Shown piece by piece: positions 26,181-36,628 of a stretch of DNA of 64,000 bases. The DNA lies in the NCBI RefSeq assembly GCF_000753735.1, contig NZ_JPIN01000013.1, positions 88,886 to 152,885 of the forward strand, read 5' to 3'. A model generated the notes under the pieces. It did no database searches. It was not told the origin of the DNA and saw only the letters and a list, made by a program, of their open reading frames with translations. The stretch's first letter is position 1; every line of letters begins with the position of its first letter. A program made the position numbers and the translations under genes. Origin of the DNA: Pseudidiomarina atlantica (GTDB taxonomy: Bacteria > Pseudomonadota > Gammaproteobacteria > Enterobacterales > Alteromonadaceae).

Positions 26181-27358
26181 AACGTTGGCAACAAATTATG
26201 CGCATTGGCGGATTTGAATTCCGTCGTTTTTTCAAATGGAAACAAGAGCTCTTTTCGTTGGTCTTGATGGCAGTGTTGTTTGCTATCTCGATTGGTTGGG
26301 GTGAGTTGAAAACTTCATTGGAAGAAACCCATCAAGTGGCAGTAGTTGCCCCGTTTGAATTGCCAGCAGTCGCTAACATTGAGTGGCAAGCGATGACTGA
26401 AGCTGAACCAGCATTTGCGCTCTTGGGTAAAGAGGTTGCCGGAGTGCTGTTGATTGAGCCAGATCCACAACAGGGCTATCGCGCAGAATTAGTCGCATTA
26501 AATAGTGCCGGTTGGCAAGGTCGTGTGCAGACACAGCTGCAAGCGTTCTTGCAACAACAAAAGCTGGGTGACATGAACCTTTCCGAGGAACAAATCGCCG
26601 CACTCAACACGCCACCGAGCTTTACTGTCATTATTCAACGCGACGAGGAAGCTGCCAGTTCGGCTGATAAAGCACTGCCATCGTTAATCCTGGTCAGTAT
26701 TATGGTAGGGGTGTTTGGTAGCTTTGGCTTAATGATGACGGCCATTACTCAAGAAAAACAGCAACGTGTCACCGAACAATTGTTGACTTTGATCACCCCA
26801 GGCGAGTGGATGGACGGCAAAATTCTTGGGATCACCTTACACTGCTTAAAAAGCATGGTGACCGTCTTGGTGATCATTGTTTTGGTCATAGTGGTAATGT
26901 CTGTCATAGGCGGCGACGCAGTAGAACTGCCCAGTATTAACCTTGAATTAGTGCTCGCGACCTTGTTGTTCGCATTACTTGGTTTAGCCATGATCAATGC
27001 GATGATGGCTGGATTTGCGGCCACTATCGATGATCCGAATCACTCAGGGCGCACGGCGATGATGCTGATTCCGGCGCTATTCGTCGGGGCCGGCTTTGGC
27101 GTAATGGATTCACCGCAAGGCTTATTAGCACAAATTTTAAGTTGGTTCCCGCTGACTTCTTTTGCCGTCATGCCGATTCGGGTTGCCGATGGTGGTGTCG
27201 CTTGGTGGGAATGGCTCGGTAGTTTTGCGGTGCTGATGTTGACGACCTATGTGATTCGCTCGGCCGCGGTGCGGTTGTTCCGCTTGGGTATTACCATGTA
27301 CGGTAAAGAGCCTTCATGGCGGCTAATGGGCCGCGCGCTCATCGGTCGTCGGGTCTAA
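26177..27358 (+). CDS. ABC-2 type permease, NatB-like
   Basis: A 393-residue membrane protein with one helix near the N-terminus (about 24-40), a periplasmic region of some 120 residues, and five or so helices from residue 170 onward. This is the layout of NatB/YhaP permeases. It contains the conserved EKQQRVTEQLLTLITPGEWM cytoplasmic segment. It is translationally coupled to the ATPase gene upstream. The 3' end overlaps the convergent diguanylate cyclase gene by 36 bp. The cargo (ion, lipid or drug) cannot be read from sequence. Confidence 0.85.
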   Translation: MKRWQQIMRIGGFEFRRFFKWKQELFSLVLMAVLFAISIGWGELKTSLEETHQVAVVAPFELPAVANIEWQAMTEAEPAFALLGKEVAGVLLIEPDPQQGYRAELVALNSAGWQGRVQTQLQAFLQQQKLGDMNLSEEQIAALNTPPSFTVIIQRDEEAASSADKALPSLILVSIMVGVFGSFGLMMTAITQEKQQRVTEQLLTLITPGEWMDGKILGITLHCLKSMVTVLVIIVLVIVVMSVIGGDAVELPSINLELVLATLLFALLGLAMINAMMAGFAATIDDPNHSGRTAMMLIPALFVGAGFGVMDSPQGLLAQILSWFPLTSFAVMPIRVADGGVAWWEWLGSFAVLMLTTYVIRSAAVRLFRLGITMYGKEPSWRLMGRALIGRRV

Positions 27359-28405
27359 CTCGAGATCCGTAATAGTGCGATTCCGACCTTGTGCTTTAGC
27401 GGCATAGAGTGCTTGGTCGGCACGTCGCATAAGTGTTTGTTCACTGTCGTCAGTTTGATAGCAAGCAACGCCGGAACTTATGGTAATGTGAATATCATTC
27501 ACAAAAACGAAGGTCGCCACCGTATTACGGATTTTTTCAGCGAGCATTTTTCCCTGTTGGCGATCGCTTGCGGGTAATACAATCAGAAACTCTTCACCGC
27601 CCCAACGACCGACGATGTCGGTAGCGCGCAAGTTACTACGGAGTAACTGAGCGAGCTCAATCAAAATGCGATCACCGGTTTGATGGCCGAAGTCATCATT
27701 AACGCGTTTAAAGTGGTCGATATCGAGCAAAATCACGCAACAACCAAGCTTTTCATATTTGGCACGGCGCAGTGCGCGACTAAGTGCCTGATCAAGTTTA
27801 CCGCGGTTGTTTAAGCCGGTGAGCGGGTCAGTGACGGCAATATACTCCAACCTTTCACTATGTTGCTCAAGATATTGAAAAGCTTCGGCACGGGTTTTTT
27901 CGATGTGTCGCAGAATCACGATTAAAGCAGCCGTCGCAATGATGATGTTGCCAAATGCGCGCATCGTGAAGGGCGCCGCCTTCCAACCATCGTAGACCTG
28001 CGCGATATAAATGAGGATTCCACCGATAACCATCACACTAAGACTAAAGCCCCAAGTACGCCCCAATAAGAAATAGGCAATGGGAGGAAAAATGGTGAGC
28101 CAATAAAGTGCGTAATGTTGTCCTGCTGCCATCATTGTGTAGGCAATTAAAACAGCCGCGATGACGAGTGTCGTCAACCAAGCGATAAATTGTGCAGCAG
28201 GTGGATGCCAGTAGAGCCATACGAGAAAACCAACGGCAATGGCAAGGCAAAGATAGTGCACTACCGCAAGCAGCTGATTACCTTCAATTAATTGATTGAT
28301 AACCCCTAAGACGAGGGCAACGAACAGGAGGACCCAGAGCAGGGCCTTTAAAAATTGGACCCGCCGGTAAAGCGGGTCCAGGGGAGAGTGCGCAGGCGGT
28401 AACAT
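27323..28405 (-). CDS. Membrane-bound diguanylate cyclase (GGDEF)
   Basis: A 360-residue protein with about six transmembrane helices in the first 170 residues and a cytoplasmic GGDEF domain. The active site reads GGEEF, preceded by RATD five residues upstream, the c-di-GMP inhibitory I-site. DPLTGLNNRGKLDQAL opens the domain. So it should make c-di-GMP and be feedback-inhibited; the membrane part is a sensor of unknown input. It follows the S9 peptidase gene by 17 bp on the same strand and may be co-transcribed. Its 3' end runs 36 bp into natB on the other strand. Confidence 0.92.
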   Translation of the reverse strand: MLPPAHSPLDPLYRRVQFLKALLWVLLFVALVLGVINQLIEGNQLLAVVHYLCLAIAVGFLVWLYWHPPAAQFIAWLTTLVIAAVLIAYTMMAAGQHYALYWLTIFPPIAYFLLGRTWGFSLSVMVIGGILIYIAQVYDGWKAAPFTMRAFGNIIIATAALIVILRHIEKTRAEAFQYLEQHSERLEYIAVTDPLTGLNNRGKLDQALSRALRRAKYEKLGCCVILLDIDHFKRVNDDFGHQTGDRILIELAQLLRSNLRATDIVGRWGGEEFLIVLPASDRQQGKMLAEKIRNTVATFVFVNDIHITISSGVACYQTDDSEQTLMRRADQALYAAKAQGRNRTITDLELDPTTDERAAH

Positions 28406-28422
28406 AGACCTGCTTACCTCGC

Positions 28423-30435
28423 TTATTGAAGTTGCTCAGCGTGCGGTAGTTCGTGGGCTGGTGCTTCGGTAGCGCCTTCTTTCAAAAAGCTATCCATCCA
28501 GCGCATCAAGCGCATGCTGTAGTCAAGTTGGGCGGCGACGCGGCGGTTACCGTGGCCTTCACCCGGATAGAGCACTAAACGTACAGGTACATTACCATGG
28601 GTTTTCAAATAACGATACAACTCCATGGATTGGCTCGGATGCACCCGTGTGTCTTCTTTACCGTGCATGATAAGAATAGGTGTACGTGCTTTTTCGGCAT
28701 GATAAATCGGGCTACGCTCAAGATACCACTGCCATTTTTCCCATGGATAACTGCGTGCGTGTACGGCATGCATCTCTTTGGCGATGTCAGTCGTACCAAA
28801 TTTCGAAATGTTGTCGCTAATACCAACAAACATGACGCTGGCAGCCCAATGCTCGGTTTGAGCGGTGGCACCCCATGCGGAGGCAAAACCACCGTAGGAA
28901 CCACCGGTAATGCCGGCGCGCTCGCCATCGACTAAGCCCATTTCGACCAGGGCATTTTTACCATCGACAAGGTCATCGAATTCTTTACCAGCGTAATCGT
29001 TTTGCCCAAGCTTTGAGAATTCAACGCCGCGTCCGGTACTGCCACGATAATTAGGGAAGAACAGTGCATAGCCTTGTTGGGCGGCATATTTTACTGGGCT
29101 GCCGTAGCGGTCGAGCCAACCATTACTGTAATGCGCTTCAGGACCACCATGGACCACGGTGATTAACGGATAGCGCGTGCCTTCTTGGTAATCGGTCGGG
29201 TAGACCAAAATACCTTCCAATTCAAGGCCATCACGGGCTTCGTAGGTGATGGTTTCTTGGCGTGGCATGGTGATTTCAGCCAACCATGGGTTGGAATCGG
29301 TGACGCGCAACATGGTTTGATTTTCAACGCGGAATAACTCAGTCGGATGGCTCGCAGTGTTGGCGCGAGCATAAAACGATGACTGCCCTGGCGTCGCTTC
29401 AATATCTACTACTATAGCTTCGCCTGCTGCAACCAAAGGTCGCGTTTCGAGCCATTGCATAGTGATGGCTTGTACTTCGGTTTCGGTGCCAATTGCGCCT
29501 AGATAGATGAGCTCGTCATTACCGCGCCAATCGATGTCTTGAACATGCCCTTGATAGTCGGGCAACACCTCACGAACTTCATTGTCATTTTGGGTATCGA
29601 ACACATACAAACGACCTGTCGCTGGGTCGTTGTAGTCAGCAGCGCCGATCACCGCCAAATAGCGGCCATCTGGTGAAAATTCGGCTTTGCCCAATTTACC
29701 CGTGGTGGCAAAGGCAGCTTCTTCAACGCCAGCAAATGAAATCAATTGATACTCGCTGCTCATGTAGTTGTCATCTACTAAGGCTGTTGGCGCAGTCCGT
29801 ACCAACAATTGTTCGTGTCCGGGGCGAAATGCCACTGAATAGATTTGTTGCTCTTTGGTCAGTTGCACGGCCATCGGGCTCTCTGCGGTTAAATCAACCA
29901 ACCAGGCATGGGTAAATTCGTTTTCTTCTTCGTAGACTTCGGCTTTAAAGCCTTTTTTCGCTAGTTTTTTATCAGCTTCATCGGCTTTAGCGCGCGCGGT
30001 AAACGCGAGGTAGCGTCCGTCTTCGCTTAAGGCGTAGCTGAAGATGCTGTTTTCATGGCTGAACACTTTTTGTGCTTCACCACCTTGCAACGAGATTTTA
30101 TAGAGACTGGTATGCTCATCACCATCGCGCTTGCTGGTAAAGTAGATAGCGTCACCATGAATGGTTACGGCACCGACTCCTGACTTATCATTCACAAATG
30201 AGACAGGTTCGGCGTTGTCACGCGCAACCAATAGTTCGACAAAGCTACCGCCGTCGTCATCGACATAGGGGGTACGGGGTGAAACACGGGTAAATGCTGC
30301 AACACTGCCATCATCGCTAACGGCAACGCTGTTAATCGACTTTACCGTAACCGTTTCGGTGAGCGTGATATCGCGCGCTGAGGCGCTAAAACTAAGCGCT
30401 ACACACAAGGCAGATAGACCTATACGAAGGAACAT
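28423..30435 (-). CDS. Secreted S9-family (prolyl oligopeptidase-type) peptidase
   Basis: A 670-residue serine peptidase with a signal peptide (residues 1-20, ending SASA). Residues 25-390 hold a beta-propeller-like region with repeated DGRYLAF/SPDGRYLAV blades. The C-terminal alpha/beta hydrolase domain carries the nucleophile in TGGSYGGFAS, the Asp in HGKEDTRVHPSQ and the His in YPGEGHGNRR. It is a dipeptidyl or oligopeptidase acting in the periplasm or outside, in keeping with a peptide-using marine bacterium. AGGAG lies 6 nt before the ATG. It is divergent from the SLC13 gene. Confidence 0.93.
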   Translation of the reverse strand: MFLRIGLSALCVALSFSASARDITLTETVTVKSINSVAVSDDGSVAAFTRVSPRTPYVDDDGGSFVELLVARDNAEPVSFVNDKSGVGAVTIHGDAIYFTSKRDGDEHTSLYKISLQGGEAQKVFSHENSIFSYALSEDGRYLAFTARAKADEADKKLAKKGFKAEVYEEENEFTHAWLVDLTAESPMAVQLTKEQQIYSVAFRPGHEQLLVRTAPTALVDDNYMSSEYQLISFAGVEEAAFATTGKLGKAEFSPDGRYLAVIGAADYNDPATGRLYVFDTQNDNEVREVLPDYQGHVQDIDWRGNDELIYLGAIGTETEVQAITMQWLETRPLVAAGEAIVVDIEATPGQSSFYARANTASHPTELFRVENQTMLRVTDSNPWLAEITMPRQETITYEARDGLELEGILVYPTDYQEGTRYPLITVVHGGPEAHYSNGWLDRYGSPVKYAAQQGYALFFPNYRGSTGRGVEFSKLGQNDYAGKEFDDLVDGKNALVEMGLVDGERAGITGGSYGGFASAWGATAQTEHWAASVMFVGISDNISKFGTTDIAKEMHAVHARSYPWEKWQWYLERSPIYHAEKARTPILIMHGKEDTRVHPSQSMELYRYLKTHGNVPVRLVLYPGEGHGNRRVAAQLDYSMRLMRWMDSFLKEGATEAPAHELPHAEQLQ

Positions 30436-30546
30436 CTCGATCTCCTATTTATGTTATTTTTCTTCCACATAGTAGCAGCAAAATAGTTGACTTCCCACGA
30501 AATCACGCCACTCTAAGCAGGTCATAAAGTTAATACGGGAGTCTGC

Positions 30547-32325
30547 ATGGCAGATCAAGTTTGGATTGGGATAATCCTCATCGCAGCTTTGGCGTTATTT
30601 GTTTACGATCGCTGGCGCTATGACTTTGTAGCGATGGGTGCATTATTTGCTGCCTACATCGTCGGCTTGATTCCACGTAATGAAGTGTTCTCAGGATTTG
30701 GCAATGCCGCCGTGATCACCGTCGCTGCAGTCCTTGTGATTAGCCACGCGCTGTGGCGCTCGGGAGTAGTAGATAGCATGGCTAGCAGTGTCAAACAGGT
30801 CGGCGACCGTGTTTGGCTGCAGATGATTGTGCTGACTGGGTTAACTACCTTTGTCTCTGCGTTTATCAGTAATACGGGCGCTATGGCGATTATGATCCCA
30901 GTCGCGTTGCAACTATCACGCAATGGTGCTGGGCATGCTTCGTTGATGCTGATGCCAATGGCTTTCGGTTCGCTCCTAGGTGGAACTATTACCATGATAG
31001 GTACACCGCCCAACATCATTATTTCAGATATTCGTGCTGCGCATGATGCGGACCCTTTTGGCATTTTTGATTTTACTCCTGTCGGTTTATCACTGGCTGT
31101 AGCAGGCTTGGTCATGATGTGGGTAACGGCGCATTGGTTAGTGCCGCGCAGTAAGAGTCGTGATACGTCAAATTCACCTTACGATGTCAGTGCTTATCTG
31201 ACCGAGCTGTACTTGCCGGAAAACGCAGCGCTTATCGGCCATACCTTGTTTGAATTTGAATCGAAGATTAAAGAAAACTTTGCGGTGGTCGCACTCAAGC
31301 GCGGCAAGCAACTGATCACCGCGCCACCGCGTTATCAACGCCTGAAGGCCGAAGATGTTCTCATCATCGAAGCTGACGCCGAGACCCTTCAGCAAATTCT
31401 CGACATCACCAAATTTGAACTGAATGCCGAAGAGCAACTCGATACGCGCTTTTTGGTTTCTGATGAAATCAAAGTCATTGAAGGTATCGTCGGCCATGAT
31501 TCTCGTCTGATCGGTCGTTCCGCCGCGGACTTGCGTATTCGCCACCGCTTTGGGGTCAATGTGCTAGCGGTCGCGCGCGAAGGACAGCCACTCAAACCGA
31601 GTCTCTCGGATGTCAGATTCAAACCTGGTGACGTGTTGTTGTTACAAGGCGACGCAGAGGTCCTCGATGATGTCTTCAAACGCTTTGGCTGCTTCCCGCT
31701 GGCGCAACGCAGTTTACGCCTTGGCAGTAAGCGCAAACTTTTGGTTCCGCTGGGGATTTTTGCTGGCGCTGTGCTTGCCAGTGCGTTTGGTTTACTCAGC
31801 GTACCGGTGGCATTTAGCATGGCTGCGGGACTCATGGTGTTGGCCAATGTGATTCCGATACGCGAGCTTTACGAACACATCGAATGGCCGATTATTGTAT
31901 TGCTGGCTGCGACCATTCCTTTAGGTGGTGCGATGGAGCGCAGCGGTGCCGCAGACACCCTTGCGACGGGCGTATTGTGGATTAGCATGAGTTCGCCAGA
32001 CGTGGTTGCCTTGGTCATCTTGTTAGTGGCGACCATGTTACTGTCAAATATCATCAATAACGCCGCAGCGGCGGTGTTGATGGCACCGATCGGCATCAGC
32101 TTGGCGAGCAGCTTGGAAGCATCCATGGACCCGTTTTTGATGGCTGTCGCCGTCGGCGCTGCGTTACCCTTTTTAACGCCGATTGGGCACCAATCGAATA
32201 TCTTGGTGATGGGCCCAGGGGGCTATCGCTTTAAAGACTACTGGCGCTTAGGTTTGCCGTTGTCGATAGCCATGGTCATTGTCGCCACCGTTATGATAAC
32301 CCTGACTTGGCCAATGCGCGGGTAG
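30547..32325 (+). CDS. SLC13-type permease with TrkA-C regulatory domains
   Basis: A 592-residue membrane protein in three parts: an N-terminal block of helices (about 1-190), two soluble TrkA-C (RCK_C) domains in the central loop (about 205-380), and a second block of helices to the end. [18 protein letters not shown], then [12 protein letters not shown], and the paired [15 protein letters not shown] and [14 protein letters not shown] are the SLC13/DASS inverted-repeat signatures. Relatives move dicarboxylates or inorganic anions such as sulfate with Na+; the substrate here is unresolved. GGGAG precedes the ATG. The 3' end overlaps the convergent fabR gene by 35 bp. Confidence 0.87.
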   Translation: MADQVWIGIILIAALALFVYDRWRYDFVAMGALFAAYIVGLIPRNEVFSGFGNAAVITVAAVLVISHALWRSGVVDSMASSVKQVGDRVWLQMIVLTGLTTFVSAFISNTGAMAIMIPVALQLSRNGAGHASLMLMPMAFGSLLGGTITMIGTPPNIIISDIRAAHDADPFGIFDFTPVGLSLAVAGLVMMWVTAHWLVPRSKSRDTSNSPYDVSAYLTELYLPENAALIGHTLFEFESKIKENFAVVALKRGKQLITAPPRYQRLKAEDVLIIEADAETLQQILDITKFELNAEEQLDTRFLVSDEIKVIEGIVGHDSRLIGRSAADLRIRHRFGVNVLAVAREGQPLKPSLSDVRFKPGDVLLLQGDAEVLDDVFKRFGCFPLAQRSLRLGSKRKLLVPLGIFAGAVLASAFGLLSVPVAFSMAAGLMVLANVIPIRELYEHIEWPIIVLLAATIPLGGAMERSGAADTLATGVLWISMSSPDVVALVILLVATMLLSNIINNAAAAVLMAPIGISLASSLEASMDPFLMAVAVGAALPFLTPIGHQSNILVMGPGGYRFKDYWRLGLPLSIAMVIVATVMITLTWPMRG

Positions 32326-32914
32326 CCTCTGCACCACGTGCAATAATCCGTACCTGCGCTATGGTCACTTCTAACAACTGCTGTCGCTCGGCTGCGCTGG
32401 CATCAAGCGCGTCAGCGCCGGCGCTGAATACCACGCGAACGATAGCGTCGGCATGGAGTTCGGCGAGTTGTCGGTCGAATTGTTGCTCGGCCACTAAATA
32501 ATCGACGAGTTCAGCAGTGAAATGCTCAACTTCGCGTTGCACGGCAAGGCGAAACTCGCGTGAATTGCCAGATTTTTCTTGTAGTAAGAGTCGAAAAATT
32601 GCGGTGTTGTTAGCCACGAACTCCATAAAAGTCGTGACCGAGGCGCGAATAATTGAACCGCCTTTGGCGATTTGTTGGCGCGACTGGCGCAACAATTGCC
32701 GCAGTGCTAGGCCACCTTCATCGACCAAAGTCAAACCCAACTCTTCCATGTTCTGAAAGTGACGATAAAAAGAAGTAGGCGCGATCCCTGCTTCACGCGC
32801 GACTTCGCGCAAACTTAACGAAGCATAGCCGTGTTCCGCGCTCAGTTGATTCATTGCGGCTTGAATCAGGGCTCGACGGGTTTTTTCTTTTTGTTGGGCG
32901 CGAATACCGGCCAT
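32291..32914 (-). CDS. fabR: TetR-family repressor FabR
   Basis: FabR senses the saturated/unsaturated acyl balance and represses unsaturated fatty acid genes. The 207-residue protein has an N-terminal helix-turn-helix ([20 protein letters not shown], about 33-52) very like E. coli FabR, followed by the ligand-binding helical domain. It is divergent from a fatty-acid desaturase gene, with a good FabR-type palindrome between them, so the desaturase is the likely main local target. AAGGAAG precedes the ATG. Its 3' end overlaps the SLC13 gene by 35 bp. Confidence 0.93.
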   Translation of the reverse strand: MAGIRAQQKEKTRRALIQAAMNQLSAEHGYASLSLREVAREAGIAPTSFYRHFQNMEELGLTLVDEGGLALRQLLRQSRQQIAKGGSIIRASVTTFMEFVANNTAIFRLLLQEKSGNSREFRLAVQREVEHFTAELVDYLVAEQQFDRQLAELHADAIVRVVFSAGADALDASAAERQQLLEVTIAQVRIIARGAEATRALAKSGLS

Positions 32915-33008
32915 TTAGGGAACTTCCTTGGGCGTTGTGTTGCCGAATAAGTTGATTATGTCAGTGAACGCTTGTGCACGCAATTCATCGCTTTTTAGCA
33001 ATTACTAG

Positions 33009-33037
33009 TTGCATGTCGAGGGCAAACTGCGTAAATT
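33009..33037 (+). promoter_or_regulatory. Predicted promoter of the desaturase gene
   Basis: TTGCAT (33009-33014) and TAAATT (33032-33037) are 17 bp apart on the plus strand. The expected transcription start falls inside the adjacent FabR box, so repressor binding would block initiation. Confidence 0.55.
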
Positions 33038-33038
33038 C

Positions 33039-33056
33039 AGCGTACACATGTTCGCT
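33039..33056. promoter_or_regulatory. FabR operator upstream of the desaturase gene
   Basis: AGCGTACACATGTTCGCT is an imperfect palindrome (AGCGWACA-N2-TGTWCGCT) matching the FabR sites known from gammaproteobacterial fabA and fabB promoters (AGCGTACA...TGT). It lies 40 bp before the desaturase ATG and directly after the predicted -10. The sequence match is seen; function is inferred from the neighbouring fabR. Confidence 0.82.
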
Positions 33057-33096
33057 AAAAAGCTGGCATGGTTTTAAGTTTAATGTAGGTTGCTTT

Positions 33097-34248
33097 ATGA
33101 CGACGTCTGAAAATCCAAAACCAAAGATTATTTGGTTGAATACCCTCCTGTTTACTATCACTTTTTTGATCACCGTTATCGCAGTGCCTTGGTACGGAAT
33201 CGTCCACGGTTACTCATTCGGTCTCTGGCTTGCCTTAGTAGCGACCATTGGCTTTGCTGGGATCTCAATTACCGCTGGCTATCATCGTTTGTGGGCCCAT
33301 CGTGCCTACGACGCACACCGGTCATTGCGCATTTTATTTGCGCTCGGTGGCGCCTTAGCCGTGCAGAACAGCGCGTTGCATTGGTCATCTGATCATCGTG
33401 AGCATCACAAGCACGTTGATGATAATGATAAAGACCCGTATTCAGCCAAACGTGGTTTTTGGTATTCGCATATCGGCTGGATGCTACGCGAGTATCAGGC
33501 GTCACGTTACAGCGACTACAACAATGTGAAGGATTTACAGCAAGACCCTGTGGTCATGTGGCAGCACCGTAACTATTTGTTGCTAACCCTGCTCACCACT
33601 ATTGGTTGGCCAGTAGCCCTGGGTTTACTCATTGGCGACGTGTGGGGAGCAGTTCTGCTCGTAGGTGTGGCACGCTTAGTGATTAATCATCACACGACGT
33701 TCTTTATTAATTCGCTGGCGCACATCTGGGGTAAGCAGACGTATACTGATCGTAATACAGCACGTGATAACGGCGTACTCGCTTTTCTGACGTTTGGTGA
33801 AGGCTATCACAACTACCACCATATCTTTTCAGCTGACTACCGTAACGGTATTCGCTGGTGGCACTTTGATCCGACCAAATGGTTGATTCGCGTTTGTTCA
33901 TGGTTTGGCCTGACACGTAACTTGCGTCGCACCAATGGTTATCAAGTTGAGAAAGCGCGGTTAGAGATGCAGTTTAAGCGCGCTAAAGCGCGGGTTGCGA
34001 CAGCGAACGAGACTGCGGTGCAAAAGCTTCACGATGAATTTGATGAGTTAATGCAGCGACTGCGCGCTTATTATCAAGCACGTAAGCAATTATTGGACGG
34101 TAAAGCCAAAGCCTTTGCCGAGCATATGCATGTACCGACGCGTGAAGAGATGCAGGTAAAAGTAGATGAATTACGCGCCGCGTTCGAAGAACACAAGCGC
34201 GCATTTAGACAGATGCTGCGCCAACAACTGACGCAGCACGTGAGCTAA
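33097..34248 (+). CDS. Membrane fatty acid (acyl-CoA type delta-9) desaturase with a charged C-terminal extension
   Basis: A di-iron membrane desaturase that puts a cis double bond in saturated acyl chains using oxygen. The 383-residue protein has hydrophobic segments near 12-60 and 145-195. The three histidine boxes are YHRLWAH, DHREHHKHVD and GEGYHNYHHIF. About 95 residues at the C-terminus (from RTNGYQVEKARLEMQFKRAK on) are highly charged and predicted helical, probably a coiled coil, and are not needed for the desaturase fold. I chose the ATG at 33097, as the hydrophobic core begins soon after; a longer frame upstream would run through the promoter and FabR box. FabR control is expected. 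Confidence 0.9.
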   Translation: MTTSENPKPKIIWLNTLLFTITFLITVIAVPWYGIVHGYSFGLWLALVATIGFAGISITAGYHRLWAHRAYDAHRSLRILFALGGALAVQNSALHWSSDHREHHKHVDDNDKDPYSAKRGFWYSHIGWMLREYQASRYSDYNNVKDLQQDPVVMWQHRNYLLLTLLTTIGWPVALGLLIGDVWGAVLLVGVARLVINHHTTFFINSLAHIWGKQTYTDRNTARDNGVLAFLTFGEGYHNYHHIFSADYRNGIRWWHFDPTKWLIRVCSWFGLTRNLRRTNGYQVEKARLEMQFKRAKARVATANETAVQKLHDEFDELMQRLRAYYQARKQLLDGKAKAFAEHMHVPTREEMQVKVDELRAAFEEHKRAFRQMLRQQLTQHVS

Positions 34249-34250
34249 GC

Positions 34251-36575
34251 CTATTTTTGTTTCGCTTTGGCGAAGGCGTCAGCAAAGGCTGAACCCATTG
34301 CAGAATTGCTAGCCGGTGCCGGTTTCGGTGCCGGCTTCTTTTTGCCCACAGTTTGCGGTTTGCCCGTCGTTGTGGCAGGTGTAGTTGCTGCCTTGGCGTG
34401 CACCTCATCGTCTAACCGCATAGTGAGACTGATACGTTTACGCGCCACATCTACCTCAAGTACTTTTACCTTAACAATATCGCCCGCTTTAACTACTTCG
34501 CGTGGGTCGCTGACGAATTGATGTGAAAGTGCGCTGACGTGAACCAAACCATCTTGGTGCACACCGACGTCGACGAAGGCGCCAAACGCGGCAACATTCG
34601 AGACAACGCCTTCGAGGGTCATACCAGGCTTGAGATCTTCTACCTTTTCGACACCTTCTTTAAATTCGGCCATTTTGAACTCAGGACGCGGGTCGCGCCC
34701 CGGCTTTTCCAACTCACGCAAGATGTCTTGGACGGTCGGTAAACCGAAACTGTCATCGGTGTAATCGCGGGCATCTAATTGCTTTACGAAAGCGCTGTCG
34801 CCAATGATTTGTGCTACTTCTTTACCATGCTGTTGGGCGATGCGCTCAACCACTGGGTAAGCTTCTGGGTGAACTGCTGAACCGTCAAGCGGTTGCACGC
34901 CATTCATGATGCGCAAAAAGCCTGCGGCCTGTTCAAAGGACTTAGGCCCCATGCGTGCGACGTCAAGCAGCTTTTTCCGCGTTGCGAAGCGCCCGTGTTG
35001 GTCACGATGCAGCACGATATTCTGCGCGAGCGTTTTATTCAAACCCGCGACGCGGGCGAGTAGCGCGACAGAAGCCGTATTGACGTCGACACCTACTGCG
35101 TTGACACAGTCTTCAACCACGGCATCGAGGCTCTGCGCGAGCTGTGCTTGGCTCACATCATGTTGATACTGACCAACGCCAATCGATTTCGGCTCAATCT
35201 TTACCAGCTCAGCGAGTGGGTCTTGTAACCGTCGGGCGATAGAAACCGCACCGCGCAATGACACATCAAGATCAGGAAATTCCAGCGCAGCCAACTCTGA
35301 GGCGGAGTAAACTGAAGCACCGGCTTCGTTCACCATGACTTTGGTTGCTTTGACCTCTGGATTGCCTTTCAGCATATCGGCCACAAGCTTGTCGGTTTCC
35401 CGTGAGTGCGTGCCGTTACCGATGGCAATCAGTTCGACTTTGTGTTGCTTACACATACCCACCAAAGTGCGAATCGACTTGTCCATTTGGTTTTGCGGCT
35501 GGAACGGGAACACCGTATTGGTCCCCAATACTTTGCCAGTACTATCAACGACCGCGACTTTGATCCCAGTACGCACACCCGGGTCCAGTCCCATTGTCAC
35601 TTTAGCTCCTGCAGGCGCCGCCATGAGCAAATCTTTCAAGTTGTTGGCAAAGACTTTAATGGCGTCAGCTTCGGCGCGCTCGCGAACGCTACCAAAGAGC
35701 TCAGTTTCCATGTGTAGCAATAATTTGATGCGCCAAGTCCATTGTACGGTCTGGCGCATCCAGTCATCGGCGCTACGCTTGCTATGCTGCCAGCCGATGT
35801 GGCGGGCAACCAAATACTCACCATGACTGGGTGCTTGCGGATCCTCCTGTTGCGGATCGGCATTCAGCTTTAGTTGCAAAATCCCCTCGTTGCGTCCGCG
35901 AAATAAAGCTAACGCACGGTGTGAAGGAATTTTCTTGAGCGCTTCACTAAAACTAAAGTAATCGCGGTACTTCGCGCCCTCTTGTTCTTTGCCATTCGCC
36001 ACTTGGCTGGTAATTTCGGCGTTTTCCCACAGGTATTGGCGTACCTGTTTGAGCAACTGAGCGTCTTCGGCAAAGCGCTCCATCAAGATAAAACGTGCGC
36101 CTTCCAGCACTGCTTTGGTATCGGCGAAGCCTGCGTCGGTGTTGATAAAATCTTGCGCTAAGCTTTCTGGATCTTGGTTCGGATCAGCAAGTAAGCTATC
36201 GGCTAACGGCTCAAGACCTGCCTCAATTGCGATTTGACCTTTGGTGCGACGCTTCGGTCGGTAAGGTAGGTACAAATCTTCCAACTCAGTCTTAGATTCA
36301 GTAGCGCGAATCGCACGCTCCAAGTCCGGCGTCAATTTCTCTTGTTCGCGAATACTGGCAAGAATCACTTCGCGACGCTCATTGAGCTCACGCAAATAGG
36401 TAAGACGCTGTGCTAAGGTGCGCAACTGGGTATCATCAAGTCCGCCGGTGGCTTCTTTGCGATAACGCGCAATGAAAGGTACGGTTGCGCCATCATCAAG
36501 TAGCGCGATAGCAGCGTTGACCTGCTGCGAACTAACAGCTAATTCGTTCGCGATTTGCTGGGAAATCGAGCTCAT
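34251..36575 (-). CDS. tex: Transcription accessory protein Tex (S1 RNA-binding)
   Basis: Tex is a nucleic-acid-binding protein linked to transcription processivity and toxin-gene expression. The 774-residue protein has an N-terminal helical domain, a YqgF-like RNase H fold ([16 protein letters not shown]), helix-hairpin-helix elements ([19 protein letters not shown]), and an S1 domain at about 645-715 ([20 protein letters not shown]). The last ~55 residues are a Lys/Ala/Pro-rich tail. It follows greB by 53 bp, the same pairing as E. coli greB-yhgF. It is convergent with the desaturase, two bases apart. Confidence 0.96.
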   Translation of the reverse strand: MSSISQQIANELAVSSQQVNAAIALLDDGATVPFIARYRKEATGGLDDTQLRTLAQRLTYLRELNERREVILASIREQEKLTPDLERAIRATESKTELEDLYLPYRPKRRTKGQIAIEAGLEPLADSLLADPNQDPESLAQDFINTDAGFADTKAVLEGARFILMERFAEDAQLLKQVRQYLWENAEITSQVANGKEQEGAKYRDYFSFSEALKKIPSHRALALFRGRNEGILQLKLNADPQQEDPQAPSHGEYLVARHIGWQHSKRSADDWMRQTVQWTWRIKLLLHMETELFGSVRERAEADAIKVFANNLKDLLMAAPAGAKVTMGLDPGVRTGIKVAVVDSTGKVLGTNTVFPFQPQNQMDKSIRTLVGMCKQHKVELIAIGNGTHSRETDKLVADMLKGNPEVKATKVMVNEAGASVYSASELAALEFPDLDVSLRGAVSIARRLQDPLAELVKIEPKSIGVGQYQHDVSQAQLAQSLDAVVEDCVNAVGVDVNTASVALLARVAGLNKTLAQNIVLHRDQHGRFATRKKLLDVARMGPKSFEQAAGFLRIMNGVQPLDGSAVHPEAYPVVERIAQQHGKEVAQIIGDSAFVKQLDARDYTDDSFGLPTVQDILRELEKPGRDPRPEFKMAEFKEGVEKVEDLKPGMTLEGVVSNVAAFGAFVDVGVHQDGLVHVSALSHQFVSDPREVVKAGDIVKVKVLEVDVARKRISLTMRLDDEVHAKAATTPATTTGKPQTVGKKKPAPKPAPASNSAMGSAFADAFAKAKQK

Positions 36576-36628
36576 AATCTCTCTCTTCTGGGGCTATGCA
36601 AAAATTTGGGGCGCCAGTATAGCAGTGT

